Source of the DNA: an uncultured Lachnospiraceae bacterium | GTDB lineage: Bacteria; Bacillota; Clostridia; Lachnospirales; Lachnospiraceae | DNA length: 21,432 nt | Assembly: GCA_946549155.1 (NCBI GenBank) | Contig: CAMNQN010000025.1 | Location: 1-21,432, forward strand | Direction of reading: 5' to 3' | Part shown: in pieces, positions 14,738-21,432 of the stretch | Position numbering within the stretch: position 1 is the first letter of the stretch | Layout of the letters: every line of letters starts with the position of its first letter | The notes under the pieces: generated by a model | The model's database searches: none | What the model saw: only the letters and a program-made list of their open reading frames with translations | What the model was told of the DNA's origin: nothing | Made by a program: the position numbers and the translations under genes

Positions 14738-15667
14738 ATGAAAAAGAAAATCTTAGCTGGCCTTATGGCAGCAGCACTGGCGACAGGCGCATTATCTACG
14801 GCGGCGTTTGCAGAAGAGCCGATGAAGATGGGCTTTATCGTAGGTTCCTTTGAGCATGTATTCTATAATCTGATTGCAGACGGCATTAAAGAGAAAGCGG
14901 ACGAGCTGGGCATTGAGGCTACCGTTCTGGACGCTGAGCTGGATGCGAACATCGCTTCTGATAAAATTCAGAACCTGTCCGCAGACGGAAATGTAGCGAT
15001 CGCTCTGGCCTGTAACGACGCTGCAGGCGTAAAGCCGGCTATTGAAAACGCTGACAAAGAAGGCGTTAAGATGTTTACCTTTGACTGTACCACGGACTCC
15101 GAGGCGATCAACTGCTTCGTTGGTACCGATAACTACGAAGGCGGAAAGCTGGGCGGCCAGGAGCTGCTTCGTCTGACAGAGGACGGCGATACCGTTGCCA
15201 TCATTGGTTATCCCACCGCTTCTTCCTGCCTGGATCGTGAGAACGGCGCTCTGGAAGCTCTGGAAGGTGCTGATCGTACTGTCCTTTCCGGATACAACTA
15301 CGAAGGCGATGCCAACAAGGCTCAGGAGATCATGGAGAACATCCTGACTTCCAATCCTGATGTAGCTGCTGTATTCTGTGTAGGCGATCCGGCTGCATCC
15401 GGTGCTCTGGCTTCCATCAAGGCTAACGCTTCTGAGTGTAAGATCATCGGCTTCGACGGAAACCCGGAAGCAAAAGAAGCCATCCTGTCTGAGGATAACG
15501 GCAAATGGTGGGTATCCGAGATTTCTCAGGACCCGAACCAGATTGGTACCCGTATCGTTGAGGAGATGTACTCCTTCATGACCGAGGGCACTGTATCTGA
15601 TGAGGTTGTTTACATTGCTCCGTACATTATCACTGCTGAGACTCTGGCAGAGGAAGCAGCTGAATAA
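14738..15667 (+). CDS. Sugar-binding protein of ABC transporter, RbsB-like, without lipobox
   Basis: A 309-residue solute-binding protein of the ribose-type family. Residues 1-25 are a signal peptide (MKKK, hydrophobic core, cleavage after AFA25); there is no lipobox cysteine. The mature protein begins MKMGFIVGSFEHVFYNLIAD, the pattern of RbsB-like proteins, and later has VGTDNYEGGKLGGQ, the IIGYPTASSCLDRENG loop and VFCVGDPAASGALASIK. It is the first gene of the operon, with the strongest ribosome site in the window, and is followed by an attenuator-like hairpin, so it should be made in excess over the ATPase and permease, as usual for binding proteins. The ligand is not identifiable from sequence; the downstream genes suggest a ketose or polyol. 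Confidence 0.9.
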   Translation: MKKKILAGLMAAALATGALSTAAFAEEPMKMGFIVGSFEHVFYNLIADGIKEKADELGIEATVLDAELDANIASDKIQNLSADGNVAIALACNDAAGVKPAIENADKEGVKMFTFDCTTDSEAINCFVGTDNYEGGKLGGQELLRLTEDGDTVAIIGYPTASSCLDRENGALEALEGADRTVLSGYNYEGDANKAQEIMENILTSNPDVAAVFCVGDPAASGALASIKANASECKIIGFDGNPEAKEAILSEDNGKWWVSEISQDPNQIGTRIVEEMYSFMTEGTVSDEVVYIAPYIITAETLAEEAAE

Positions 15668-15716
15668 GATTTCGGAAACAAGTATTCGACATTCTGAACA
15701 TGTTGTAATTGAAGTG

Positions 15717-15755
15717 AATTGCCCAAGCGGAGGTGACCTGTTTGGGCAATTTTTA
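15717..15755 (+). terminator. Attenuator-like hairpin between binding protein and ATPase genes
   Basis: AATTGCCCAA (15717-15726) pairs perfectly with TTGGGCAATT (15742-15751) around a 15-nt loop that contains AGGTGACCT. A short T-run follows. Partial termination here would lower transcription of the ATPase and permease relative to the binding protein. Confidence 0.6.
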
Positions 15756-15809
15756 GGATAAAAAACGGGTTTATTTCAGAAATAGAGTTTATTCAGAAAG
15801 GAAATATTT

Positions 15810-17306
15810 ATGGAGCCGATTTTACAAGTAAAAAATATAAGCAAAGTATTTCCGGGCGTAAAAGCATTGACAGATATATCGGCTGATTTTTATCCGGGTG
15901 AGGTGCATACTCTGGTGGGTGAGAACGGCGCCGGAAAATCTACCCTGATAAAGATTATCTCCGGTGTTTATACCCCTACGGAAGGAAAGGTTTATCTGGA
16001 AGGCAAGGAGATGCACTTTACCTCCCCCGGCCAGGCCATCGATGCCGGTATCGCGGTGATCCATCAGGAGCTGAGTATCGCGAAGGATCTGACCGTGGCG
16101 GAGAACATTTACCTGGGACGGGAACCGAAAAAGGGCAAGCTGCTGGACCGGAAAAAGATGAATAAGGATGCCCAGGATATTCTGGACTTTATGAAGGTAC
16201 ATATCAAGGCTACTCAGAATGCGGGAAAGCTGAATACTGCGCAGCAGCAGATGGTGGAGATCGCCAAGGTTATTTCCAAGAATGCCAAGGTGGTGGTGAT
16301 GGACGAGCCCACCTCCTCCCTGTCGGATTCTGAGATTGAAGCGCTGTTTGAGCAGGTGCGTATCCTGAAGGAAAAAAAGGTGGCGATTATCTACATCACC
16401 CACCGTATGAAGGAGCTGGCGCAGATCTGTGAGCGTGTGACGGTACTTCGGGATGGCTGCAAGGTGGACACCATGATGGTAAAGGACGTGACGGAAAAAC
16501 AGATCGTTGCCAGTATGGTGGGCCGTGAGATGGGCGATTATTACAATAAGCATGAGCACACCAGAGGAAAAGAGATGCTCCGGGTGGAAAATCTCACTCA
16601 AAAGGGCGTGTTTGAGAATATTTCCTTCACCGCCTACGCCGGCGAGATTGTGGGCTTTTCGGGCCTGGTAGGCGCGGGCCGTACGGAGGTGATGGAAGCC
16701 ATATTCGGAGCCACTCACATCGATTCCGGGAAGATTTATCTGGAGGGAGAAGAGGTTCACTTTAATACTCCGAAGGATGCCATCAACGCACAGGTGGGGC
16801 TGGTGACGGAGGACAGACGGCGCACCGGCCTTCTGCTTAAGAAAAAGATCAAGGAAAATATCTCCCTGCCCAGCCTTCCATCCCACAAAAACAGTATCGG
16901 CTTTGTGGATACCAGGTGGGAAACGGATGTGGCGGAAGAGTATATGAAAAAGCTGAAGATCAAAGCTCCCAATATTGACACGATCTTAAGTACGCTGTCC
17001 GGCGGTAATCAGCAGAAGGTAATTCTTTCCAAGTGGCTGGTGGCCAACTCCAAGGTGCTGATTTTGGATGAGCCGACCAGGGGTATCGATGTGAATGCCC
17101 GTTCCGAGTTCTATACGCTGATGAATGATTTTGTGGAGGCGGGCGGAGCCATTATCATGATTTCCTCCGAACTGCCGGAGGTGCTGGGTGTCAGTGACCG
17201 CGTGATCGTTATGAGAGGCGGTAAGATTACCGGTGAACTGTCCCGTGAGGAAGCGACGGAACAGTCGATTATGGCTTTGGCAAGCTATACCAGCGACGCG
17301 GAATAG
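15810..17306 (+). CDS. ABC sugar transporter ATPase with two nucleotide-binding domains (RbsA/MglA type, second system)
   Basis: A 498-residue tandem ATPase of the same type as the one at 8621, but clearly a different protein. Domain 1: Walker A GENGAGKST (37-45), Q-loop IHQELSIA, a weak signature TAQQQMVEIAKVI and Walker B VVVMDEPTSS. Domain 2: GLVGAGRTEVMEAIF in place of a canonical Walker A, signature LSGGNQQKVILSKWL and Walker B VLILDEPTRGID. It follows the binding protein by 142 bp (with the attenuator hairpin) and precedes the permease by 54 bp. It energises uptake of the same sugar as its operon partners. Confidence 0.95.
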   Translation: MEPILQVKNISKVFPGVKALTDISADFYPGEVHTLVGENGAGKSTLIKIISGVYTPTEGKVYLEGKEMHFTSPGQAIDAGIAVIHQELSIAKDLTVAENIYLGREPKKGKLLDRKKMNKDAQDILDFMKVHIKATQNAGKLNTAQQQMVEIAKVISKNAKVVVMDEPTSSLSDSEIEALFEQVRILKEKKVAIIYITHRMKELAQICERVTVLRDGCKVDTMMVKDVTEKQIVASMVGREMGDYYNKHEHTRGKEMLRVENLTQKGVFENISFTAYAGEIVGFSGLVGAGRTEVMEAIFGATHIDSGKIYLEGEEVHFNTPKDAINAQVGLVTEDRRRTGLLLKKKIKENISLPSLPSHKNSIGFVDTRWETDVAEEYMKKLKIKAPNIDTILSTLSGGNQQKVILSKWLVANSKVLILDEPTRGIDVNARSEFYTLMNDFVEAGGAIIMISSELPEVLGVSDRVIVMRGGKITGELSREEATEQSIMALASYTSDAE

Positions 17307-17360
17307 GCGCGAGGCGGTTTCCTGAAATAGATTAAGAAAAAACAGAAAGGTGAAAGTGTT

Positions 17361-18341
17361 ATGGAAAAAGCAAAAAAGTGGGTCGGCGAGAACGTCGTAA
17401 TTGTTACCCTGGTTGTTTTATGTATCCTTTTCGGAATCGGTAATCCCGTATTCTTTTCAGTAAAAAATATTTTGAACCTGCTGTCCCAGATGTGTATCAA
17501 TGCGCTGATGGCTACCGGTCTTGTATATGTAATTATTCTTGGCGGTATTGATATTTCCGTGGGCGGCACCGCGGCCCTGGCCGGAGTAATCTCCGCGTTT
17601 GTGGGACTGCAGTTCCCGGGCATGAACCAGTTTACCTCCATCATTATTCTGGTGGTTTCCGGTGTTGCGGTGGGACTGGTGGTTGGTTTCCTGAATGGTT
17701 TCATGATCGCATACCTGAATGTAGTGCCCATGATCTGTACGCTGGCTATGCTGAATATTACCAGAGGTATCGCCTACGTTATCACCGGCGGACAGCCCGT
17801 ATACGGCCTGCCGGACGCTTACGCATTCTTAGGCGCCAGCCGTCTGATTAAGACGGAATCCATGCCCAACGGTATCATTCCGGTGATTACCATTTTCACC
17901 GTGATTGTGGTGGCCCTGATGCACATCCTTCTTTCCAGGACGGTGTTCGGACGTCATGTGTACGCGGTGGGAAGCAATAAGAGCGTGGCGCATTTAAGCG
18001 GTATCAATGTAAAGAAGGTTACGATGACCGGACATATCATCAGTTCTGTCATGGCCTGTCTGGCCGGTGTCTGCGCGGCATCCAAGATTCAGAATGGACA
18101 GCCCGGCGCCTGTGACTCTTATGAGATGTTCGCCATTGCCTCCGCGGTTATGGGCGGCACTTCTCTGATCGGCGGAAGCGGTTCCGTGGGCCGGGCTATG
18201 TTTGGTGTGGCGGTTATCGCGGTTATTAAAAACGGTATGGATCTGATGCAGATTTCCTCCTACTGGCAGAAGGTGGTTATCGGCGTAATTATTCTTCTGG
18301 CTGTTATTATTGACATGGCGCAGAAAAATAAAAAGGATTGA
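17361..18341 (+). CDS. ABC sugar transporter permease (RbsC type, second system)
   Basis: A 326-residue membrane protein with repeated hydrophobic helices. LGGIDISVGGTAALAGVISA and VVPMICTLAMLNITRGIAYV are the conserved permease segments, and SGINVKKVTMTGHIISSVMACLAG contains the cytoplasmic loop contacting the ATPase; sequence motifs place it in the ribose/galactose permease family. It begins 54 bp after the ATPase with an AGAAAGGTG ribosome site. It works with the ATPase at 15810 and the binding protein at 14738. Confidence 0.95.
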   Translation: MEKAKKWVGENVVIVTLVVLCILFGIGNPVFFSVKNILNLLSQMCINALMATGLVYVIILGGIDISVGGTAALAGVISAFVGLQFPGMNQFTSIIILVVSGVAVGLVVGFLNGFMIAYLNVVPMICTLAMLNITRGIAYVITGGQPVYGLPDAYAFLGASRLIKTESMPNGIIPVITIFTVIVVALMHILLSRTVFGRHVYAVGSNKSVAHLSGINVKKVTMTGHIISSVMACLAGVCAASKIQNGQPGACDSYEMFAIASAVMGGTSLIGGSGSVGRAMFGVAVIAVIKNGMDLMQISSYWQKVVIGVIILLAVIIDMAQKNKKD

Positions 18342-18390
18342 TCAAATTTCATATTTTTGACATCGAAACAAGGAGCAGAGAATAGAAAAT

Positions 18391-19365
18391 ATGAGCAAAT
18401 ATTATCTGATTATGGATATTGGGGGGACCAAGACCACCGGTGCTTTGTTCACGGAGGATGGAAAGCCGGTAGACGATTACGTTTATGTGGTGAAATCCCA
18501 GACCTATAAGGGTGAGGAAGCGGTTTACCAGAATACAAGGAGCGCTCTGGACCATGTGATTGAACATTTTCAGGTGAATATGGATGATGTGCTGGGAATC
18601 GGCGTGGGCGGTCCCGGCCCGCTGGATGTGAAGCGCGGCGTGATTATTTACTCCCCCATGATGGGTTGGAGGAATTTCCCGGTGGTGGACCGGCTGCGGC
18701 AGGATTTTGGAAAGCCGGTGATCATGGACAATGATGGAAATCTGGGAGCGCTGGCGGAGCAGCGCTGCGGCGAGGGAAAGGGTCTGGACAATGTGCTGTA
18801 TATGACAGTGAGTACCGGCTGCGGCGGCGGAGCGGTGCTTAACGGCCAGATTTATCACGGCCGGACGGATGGCGCTGCGGAATTTGGCCATATGAGCATC
18901 AATCCGGAGGGGCCGCAGTGCCCCTGCGGCGGCAGGGGCTGCCTGGAGCTGTATGCTTCCGGTACGGCCATGAATCGCAGGATGAGAGCGGATATGGAGG
19001 CCGGGAAACAGAGCGGGGCCTTTGCGGAGGCAGGCTATGATCCGGAGAAGCTTGACGGCGGCTGCCTGACCCGGGCAGCGGAAGCAGGAGACGCATACGC
19101 TCTTGATTTTTACCGGCAGGAGGGTTATTATTTAGGGTGTGGCTTAGCGAACCTGTTTAACCTGTTTGACCCGGATGTGTTTGTATTGGGCGGCGGCGTG
19201 ACCAAAGCGAAAAAGTTTTTCCATGATGAGATGATGAAGCAGTTGAACCAGCGGACGGTGATGCATGTGACGGAGGACCGGATACGGTATTCCGTGCTCA
19301 ACGACCGGGTTGTGTTATATGGCGCATATTATCTGATCAAAGAGTATCTGGAGAAGGGAAAATAG
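18391..19365 (+). CDS. ROK-family sugar kinase (glucokinase/fructokinase-like)
   Basis: A 324-residue ROK protein without an N-terminal helix-turn-helix, hence an enzyme rather than a repressor. The ATP loop DIGGTKTTGAL is at residues 9-19, Asn114-Asp115 (MDNDGN) gives the catalytic aspartate, and the zinc site is His167 (EFGH) with Cys177, Cys179 and Cys184 (CPCGGRGC). Glu164 in the same region is the usual sugar-contacting residue. It phosphorylates a hexose or ketose at the expense of ATP; the exact sugar is unknown. It follows the permease by 49 bp, and AGGAG at 18371-18375 is rather far (15 nt) from the ATG. With the PfkB kinase at the operon end it could make a sugar bisphosphate for the aldolase. 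Confidence 0.92.
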   Translation: MSKYYLIMDIGGTKTTGALFTEDGKPVDDYVYVVKSQTYKGEEAVYQNTRSALDHVIEHFQVNMDDVLGIGVGGPGPLDVKRGVIIYSPMMGWRNFPVVDRLRQDFGKPVIMDNDGNLGALAEQRCGEGKGLDNVLYMTVSTGCGGGAVLNGQIYHGRTDGAAEFGHMSINPEGPQCPCGGRGCLELYASGTAMNRRMRADMEAGKQSGAFAEAGYDPEKLDGGCLTRAAEAGDAYALDFYRQEGYYLGCGLANLFNLFDPDVFVLGGGVTKAKKFFHDEMMKQLNQRTVMHVTEDRIRYSVLNDRVVLYGAYYLIKEYLEKGK

Positions 19366-19417
19366 ACCGGATACTGCAAAATGAAATTACATCAAATGCG
19401 AAAAAGGAGAACAGAAA

Positions 19418-20275
19418 ATGGGATTAGTAACACTGAGAGAGATTCTGGCTGATACCAGAGAAAAGCATTACGCGGTTGGCGGATTTAATATGAACAGCTA
19501 CGAGGATTCCGAGGGTATGGTAATGGGTGCTGCGAGAAAGCATTCTCCCATCATCATCATGACATCCATGGCCTGTGTAAAGTATGTGGGTCTGAAGCAG
19601 CTGGTAGGTATGATCCGCGGTATGGCGGATACTTATAATATTCCGGTCTGCCTGCATCTGGATCACGCGACGGATATTGATCTGATCAAAGCCTGCGTGG
19701 GTGCAGGATATACGTCTGTAATGATCGATGCCTCCAAGAAGGAGTTTGAGGAGAATATTGCGATTACCAAGAGCATTGTGGATTTTGCTCATACATATGG
19801 CTGTTCTGTGGAGGCCGAGCTTGGAAAGCTGGGTGGAAGAGAAGAGAATGTGGTGGTAAGTGATTCTGAGAAGGCTTACACTAACCCGGAGGATGTTCCG
19901 CGTTTTGTGGAGGAGACTGGTATTGACGCGCTGGCTGTGGCCATCGGGACTGCCCACGGCTTCTATAAGGCGGAGCCGAAGATTGATTTTGAGCGTCTGG
20001 ATGCCATCACGAAGAAAACCACCTGCCCGCTGGTACTGCACGGCGGCACCGGAGTTCCGGAGGAGGATTTCCGCAGATGCGTGAAGATGGGTATGAGCAA
20101 GATCAATGTGGGAACCCAGCTGAAGAAGGATTACACAGATGCGCTGAGAAAGGCCCTGAAGGAAAACCCGGAGACCGAGTACGATCCCCGTCCCTTCATG
20201 AGACCGGTAAAAGAGGCCTGTGCCCAGGCAATCATGGCCAAAATCGATATCTTCGGCAGCGAAAATATGGCATAA
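19418..20275 (+). CDS. Class II (zinc) fructose/tagatose-bisphosphate aldolase family protein
   Basis: A 285-residue class II aldolase, the length of GatY, KbaY and IolJ enzymes. Catalytic Asp82 and zinc ligand His83 lie in HLDHATD. Glu134 is in EAELGKLGG, zinc ligands His180 (GTAHGFYK) and His208 (LHGGTGV) are in place, and INVGTQLKKDY is the phosphate-binding loop (Asn/Val/Gly/Thr). The GSVEAELG-type segment and short length are closer to tagatose-bisphosphate and IolJ-type aldolases than to glycolytic Fba. It cleaves a ketose (bis)phosphate to dihydroxyacetone phosphate and an aldehyde. It follows the ROK kinase by 52 bp. The exact sugar stereochemistry cannot be decided from sequence. Confidence 0.92.
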   Translation: MGLVTLREILADTREKHYAVGGFNMNSYEDSEGMVMGAARKHSPIIIMTSMACVKYVGLKQLVGMIRGMADTYNIPVCLHLDHATDIDLIKACVGAGYTSVMIDASKKEFEENIAITKSIVDFAHTYGCSVEAELGKLGGREENVVVSDSEKAYTNPEDVPRFVEETGIDALAVAIGTAHGFYKAEPKIDFERLDAITKKTTCPLVLHGGTGVPEEDFRRCVKMGMSKINVGTQLKKDYTDALRKALKENPETEYDPRPFMRPVKEACAQAIMAKIDIFGSENMA

Positions 20276-20278
20276 CCT

Positions 20279-20343
20279 GGCATGAGGAGGGGCCCGCGAA
20301 GCGGGAAGAGTCCTGATGCCCGCATAAGAGGGGCTGCTGCCCC
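20279..20343 (+). other. Paired GC-rich hairpins between aldolase and VOC genes
   Basis: The 121-bp gap holds GGCATGAGGA (20279-20288) pairing with TCCTGATGCC (20311-20320), enclosing CCCGC-GAA-GCGGG (20293-20305), and then GGGGC-TGCT-GCCCC (20330-20343). No T-run follows, so this is not a classical terminator. It may be an RNA processing or stability element, or a degenerate repeat. An AT-rich stretch follows (20361-20386), without a convincing promoter. Confidence 0.5.
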
Positions 20344-20396
20344 GCATGGAGAAGGGTAGGTATTAAATTAATTATATATTATATGGAGGTGTAGTT

Positions 20397-20780
20397 ATGG
20401 CAGTAACAGATTTTGTAACGGGATATGATCATGTGGGTATTCCCACCAACGATATGGAAGCGACCATCGCATTCTATACCGCATTAGGTTTTAAGATTAA
20501 GTGGGAGACGGAGAACAACGGGAGAGTCGTATTTTTCGAGCACGGAGATATCGTTGTGGAGACCTATGAAATCGGCGGAAAGGCAGTCGGTATGCGCGGA
20601 GCCATCGATCATATCGCTCTTGCAGTTTCCGATATCGAAAAGGCCGAAGAGGAAATAAAGAAGACGGGATATCCCATCGTGGAAGGCCCCTGCTTCCTGC
20701 CCTTCTGGGAGAACGGTGTAAGATATATCTGCGTAAAAGGACCCAACACGGAGATTGTTGAATTTCTGCAGAAATATTAA
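20397..20780 (+). CDS. VOC (glyoxalase/vicinal-oxygen-chelate) superfamily protein
   Basis: A 127-residue single-chain VOC protein with two beta-alpha-beta-beta-beta repeats. The first begins DHVGIPTNDMEATIAFYTALGF and the second begins DHIALAVSDIEKAEEEIKK. The metal set His12, Glu55, His72, Glu122 is complete, as in glyoxalase I, and FWENGVRYICVKGPN is the second-repeat signature. The gene has a strong GGAGG site and lies only 12 bp before the PfkB kinase. It could remove methylglyoxal formed from the aldolase product dihydroxyacetone phosphate, or it could be a metal-dependent isomerase, epimerase or lyase acting on the pathway sugar. The family is sure; the reaction is not. Confidence 0.85.
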   Translation: MAVTDFVTGYDHVGIPTNDMEATIAFYTALGFKIKWETENNGRVVFFEHGDIVVETYEIGGKAVGMRGAIDHIALAVSDIEKAEEEIKKTGYPIVEGPCFLPFWENGVRYICVKGPNTEIVEFLQKY

Positions 20781-20792
20781 GGAGGGATGATC

Positions 20793-21432
20793 ATGGCTGA
20801 GATTATGATTATGGGCGAGCTCCTGGTGGAGATTATGCGCCCCCATGAGGATATTCCCCTTTACGACAGCGATTATTTCAGAGGGCCCTTCCCCAGCGGA
20901 GCGCCGGGTATCTTTATCAGCACCGCGGCCCGTCTGGGACACTCCACGGCGATCATCAGCGGCGTGGGCGACGATGACTTCGGTGAGAATATTATGCGCC
21001 GGCTGAAGAAGGACGGCGTGGATGTGAGCCGGGTGCTGGTCAGCGACCAGGGCCATACCGGTATCGCCTTTGTGACCTACTTTGCTGACGGCGAGCGGAA
21101 GTTCTTATTCTACATGGATAATTCCCCCTGCGTGATGGCGAAAGCGCCGGAGACTTTAGAGGGCCTGGAGGATACGAAGTATATGCACATCATGGGCTGT
21201 TCCCTGATGTCGGATGTGGGCTTTGCCAATGAGATCGTAAAGACGGTAAACATGATGAAGGCGCAGGGCGCAAAGATCAGCTTCGATCCCAATGTCCGTC
21301 TGGAAATGATGCGGGATCCGGTGGTCCTGCAGATTCTGCATCAGGTGGCTGACAGCGCCAATATTCTGATGCCGGGTGTGGCGGAGCTGAAGATGCTGGC
21401 CGGCGAGGAGGATCTGGATAAGGCGATTGCCA
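20793..21432 (+). CDS. PfkB/ribokinase-family carbohydrate kinase (partial, runs off window)
   Basis: The open frame gives the first 213 residues, enough to recognise a PfkB sugar kinase. It begins MAEIMIMGELLVEIMRP, a ribokinase-type first strand, then has GAPGIFISTAARLG (36-49), a variant of the substrate-side motif, VGDDDFGENIMRRLKKDGVDVSRV, and SFDPNVRLEMM followed by ILMPGVAELKML, the usual D-x-N-x-R and N/P-x-x-E segments. The C-terminal catalytic motif (DTxGAGD-type) lies beyond the window. AAGGAGGG at 20779-20786 supports the ATG, 12 bp after the VOC gene. It could perform the second phosphorylation before the aldolase, or phosphorylate a sugar acid. The substrate is unknown. Confidence 0.9.
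   Translation, partial: MAEIMIMGELLVEIMRPHEDIPLYDSDYFRGPFPSGAPGIFISTAARLGHSTAIISGVGDDDFGENIMRRLKKDGVDVSRVLVSDQGHTGIAFVTYFADGERKFLFYMDNSPCVMAKAPETLEGLEDTKYMHIMGCSLMSDVGFANEIVKTVNMMKAQGAKISFDPNVRLEMMRDPVVLQILHQVADSANILMPGVAELKMLAGEEDLDKAIA

Overview
The window looks like a chromosomal stretch from a Gram-positive Clostridia, probably a gut Lachnospiraceae (Blautia/Enterocloster/Hungatella type). This rests on strong AGGAGG-type ribosome sites, TTGACA/TATAAT promoters, roughly half G+C coding DNA, DeoR and GntR/UTRA regulators, and dense sugar-catabolism operons. All 18 genes supported here lie on the + strand. No tRNA, rRNA, CRISPR array, transposase or phage gene is visible.

Region 1 (1-5290). 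The tail of a DeoR-family repressor ends at a probable terminator. A promoter with a palindrome and 10-bp phased direct repeats then drives a polyol/sugar oxidation set: a Gfo/Idh/MocA dehydrogenase, a zinc medium-chain dehydrogenase, an FGGY sugar kinase and a second zinc dehydrogenase.

Region 2 (about 5305-13554). Two direct copies of a ~305-nt highly self-complementary repeat share 222 identical bases. They bracket one self-contained operon: a BadF/GlcNAc-kinase-type sugar kinase, a GntR/UTRA regulator, an unrecognised TIM-barrel glycosidase-like protein, a ribose/arabinose-type ABC transporter (ATPase, permease, binding protein) and a SIS-domain sugar-phosphate isomerase/deaminase. The content suggests uptake, phosphorylation and deamination or deglycation of an amino sugar or Amadori-type compound. 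The substrate is not determined.

Region 3 (13611-21432). A full-length DeoR regulator has its own promoter. It is followed by a second operon: binding protein, an attenuator-like hairpin, ATPase and permease of a second ABC sugar transporter, a ROK kinase, a class II ketose-bisphosphate aldolase, a VOC/glyoxalase-like protein, and a PfkB kinase that runs off the window end. Two kinases plus an aldolase fit a ketose to ketose-bisphosphate to triose route. Regions 1 and 3 may serve one pathway (polyol uptake, oxidation to a ketose, double phosphorylation, cleavage), with region 2 sitting between them as a separate cassette.

The most unusual items are the paired hairpin repeats around a complete operon, the unassigned TIM-barrel protein in that operon, and two substrate-binding proteins whose signal peptides lack the lipobox cysteine normally needed for anchoring in a Gram-positive cell.
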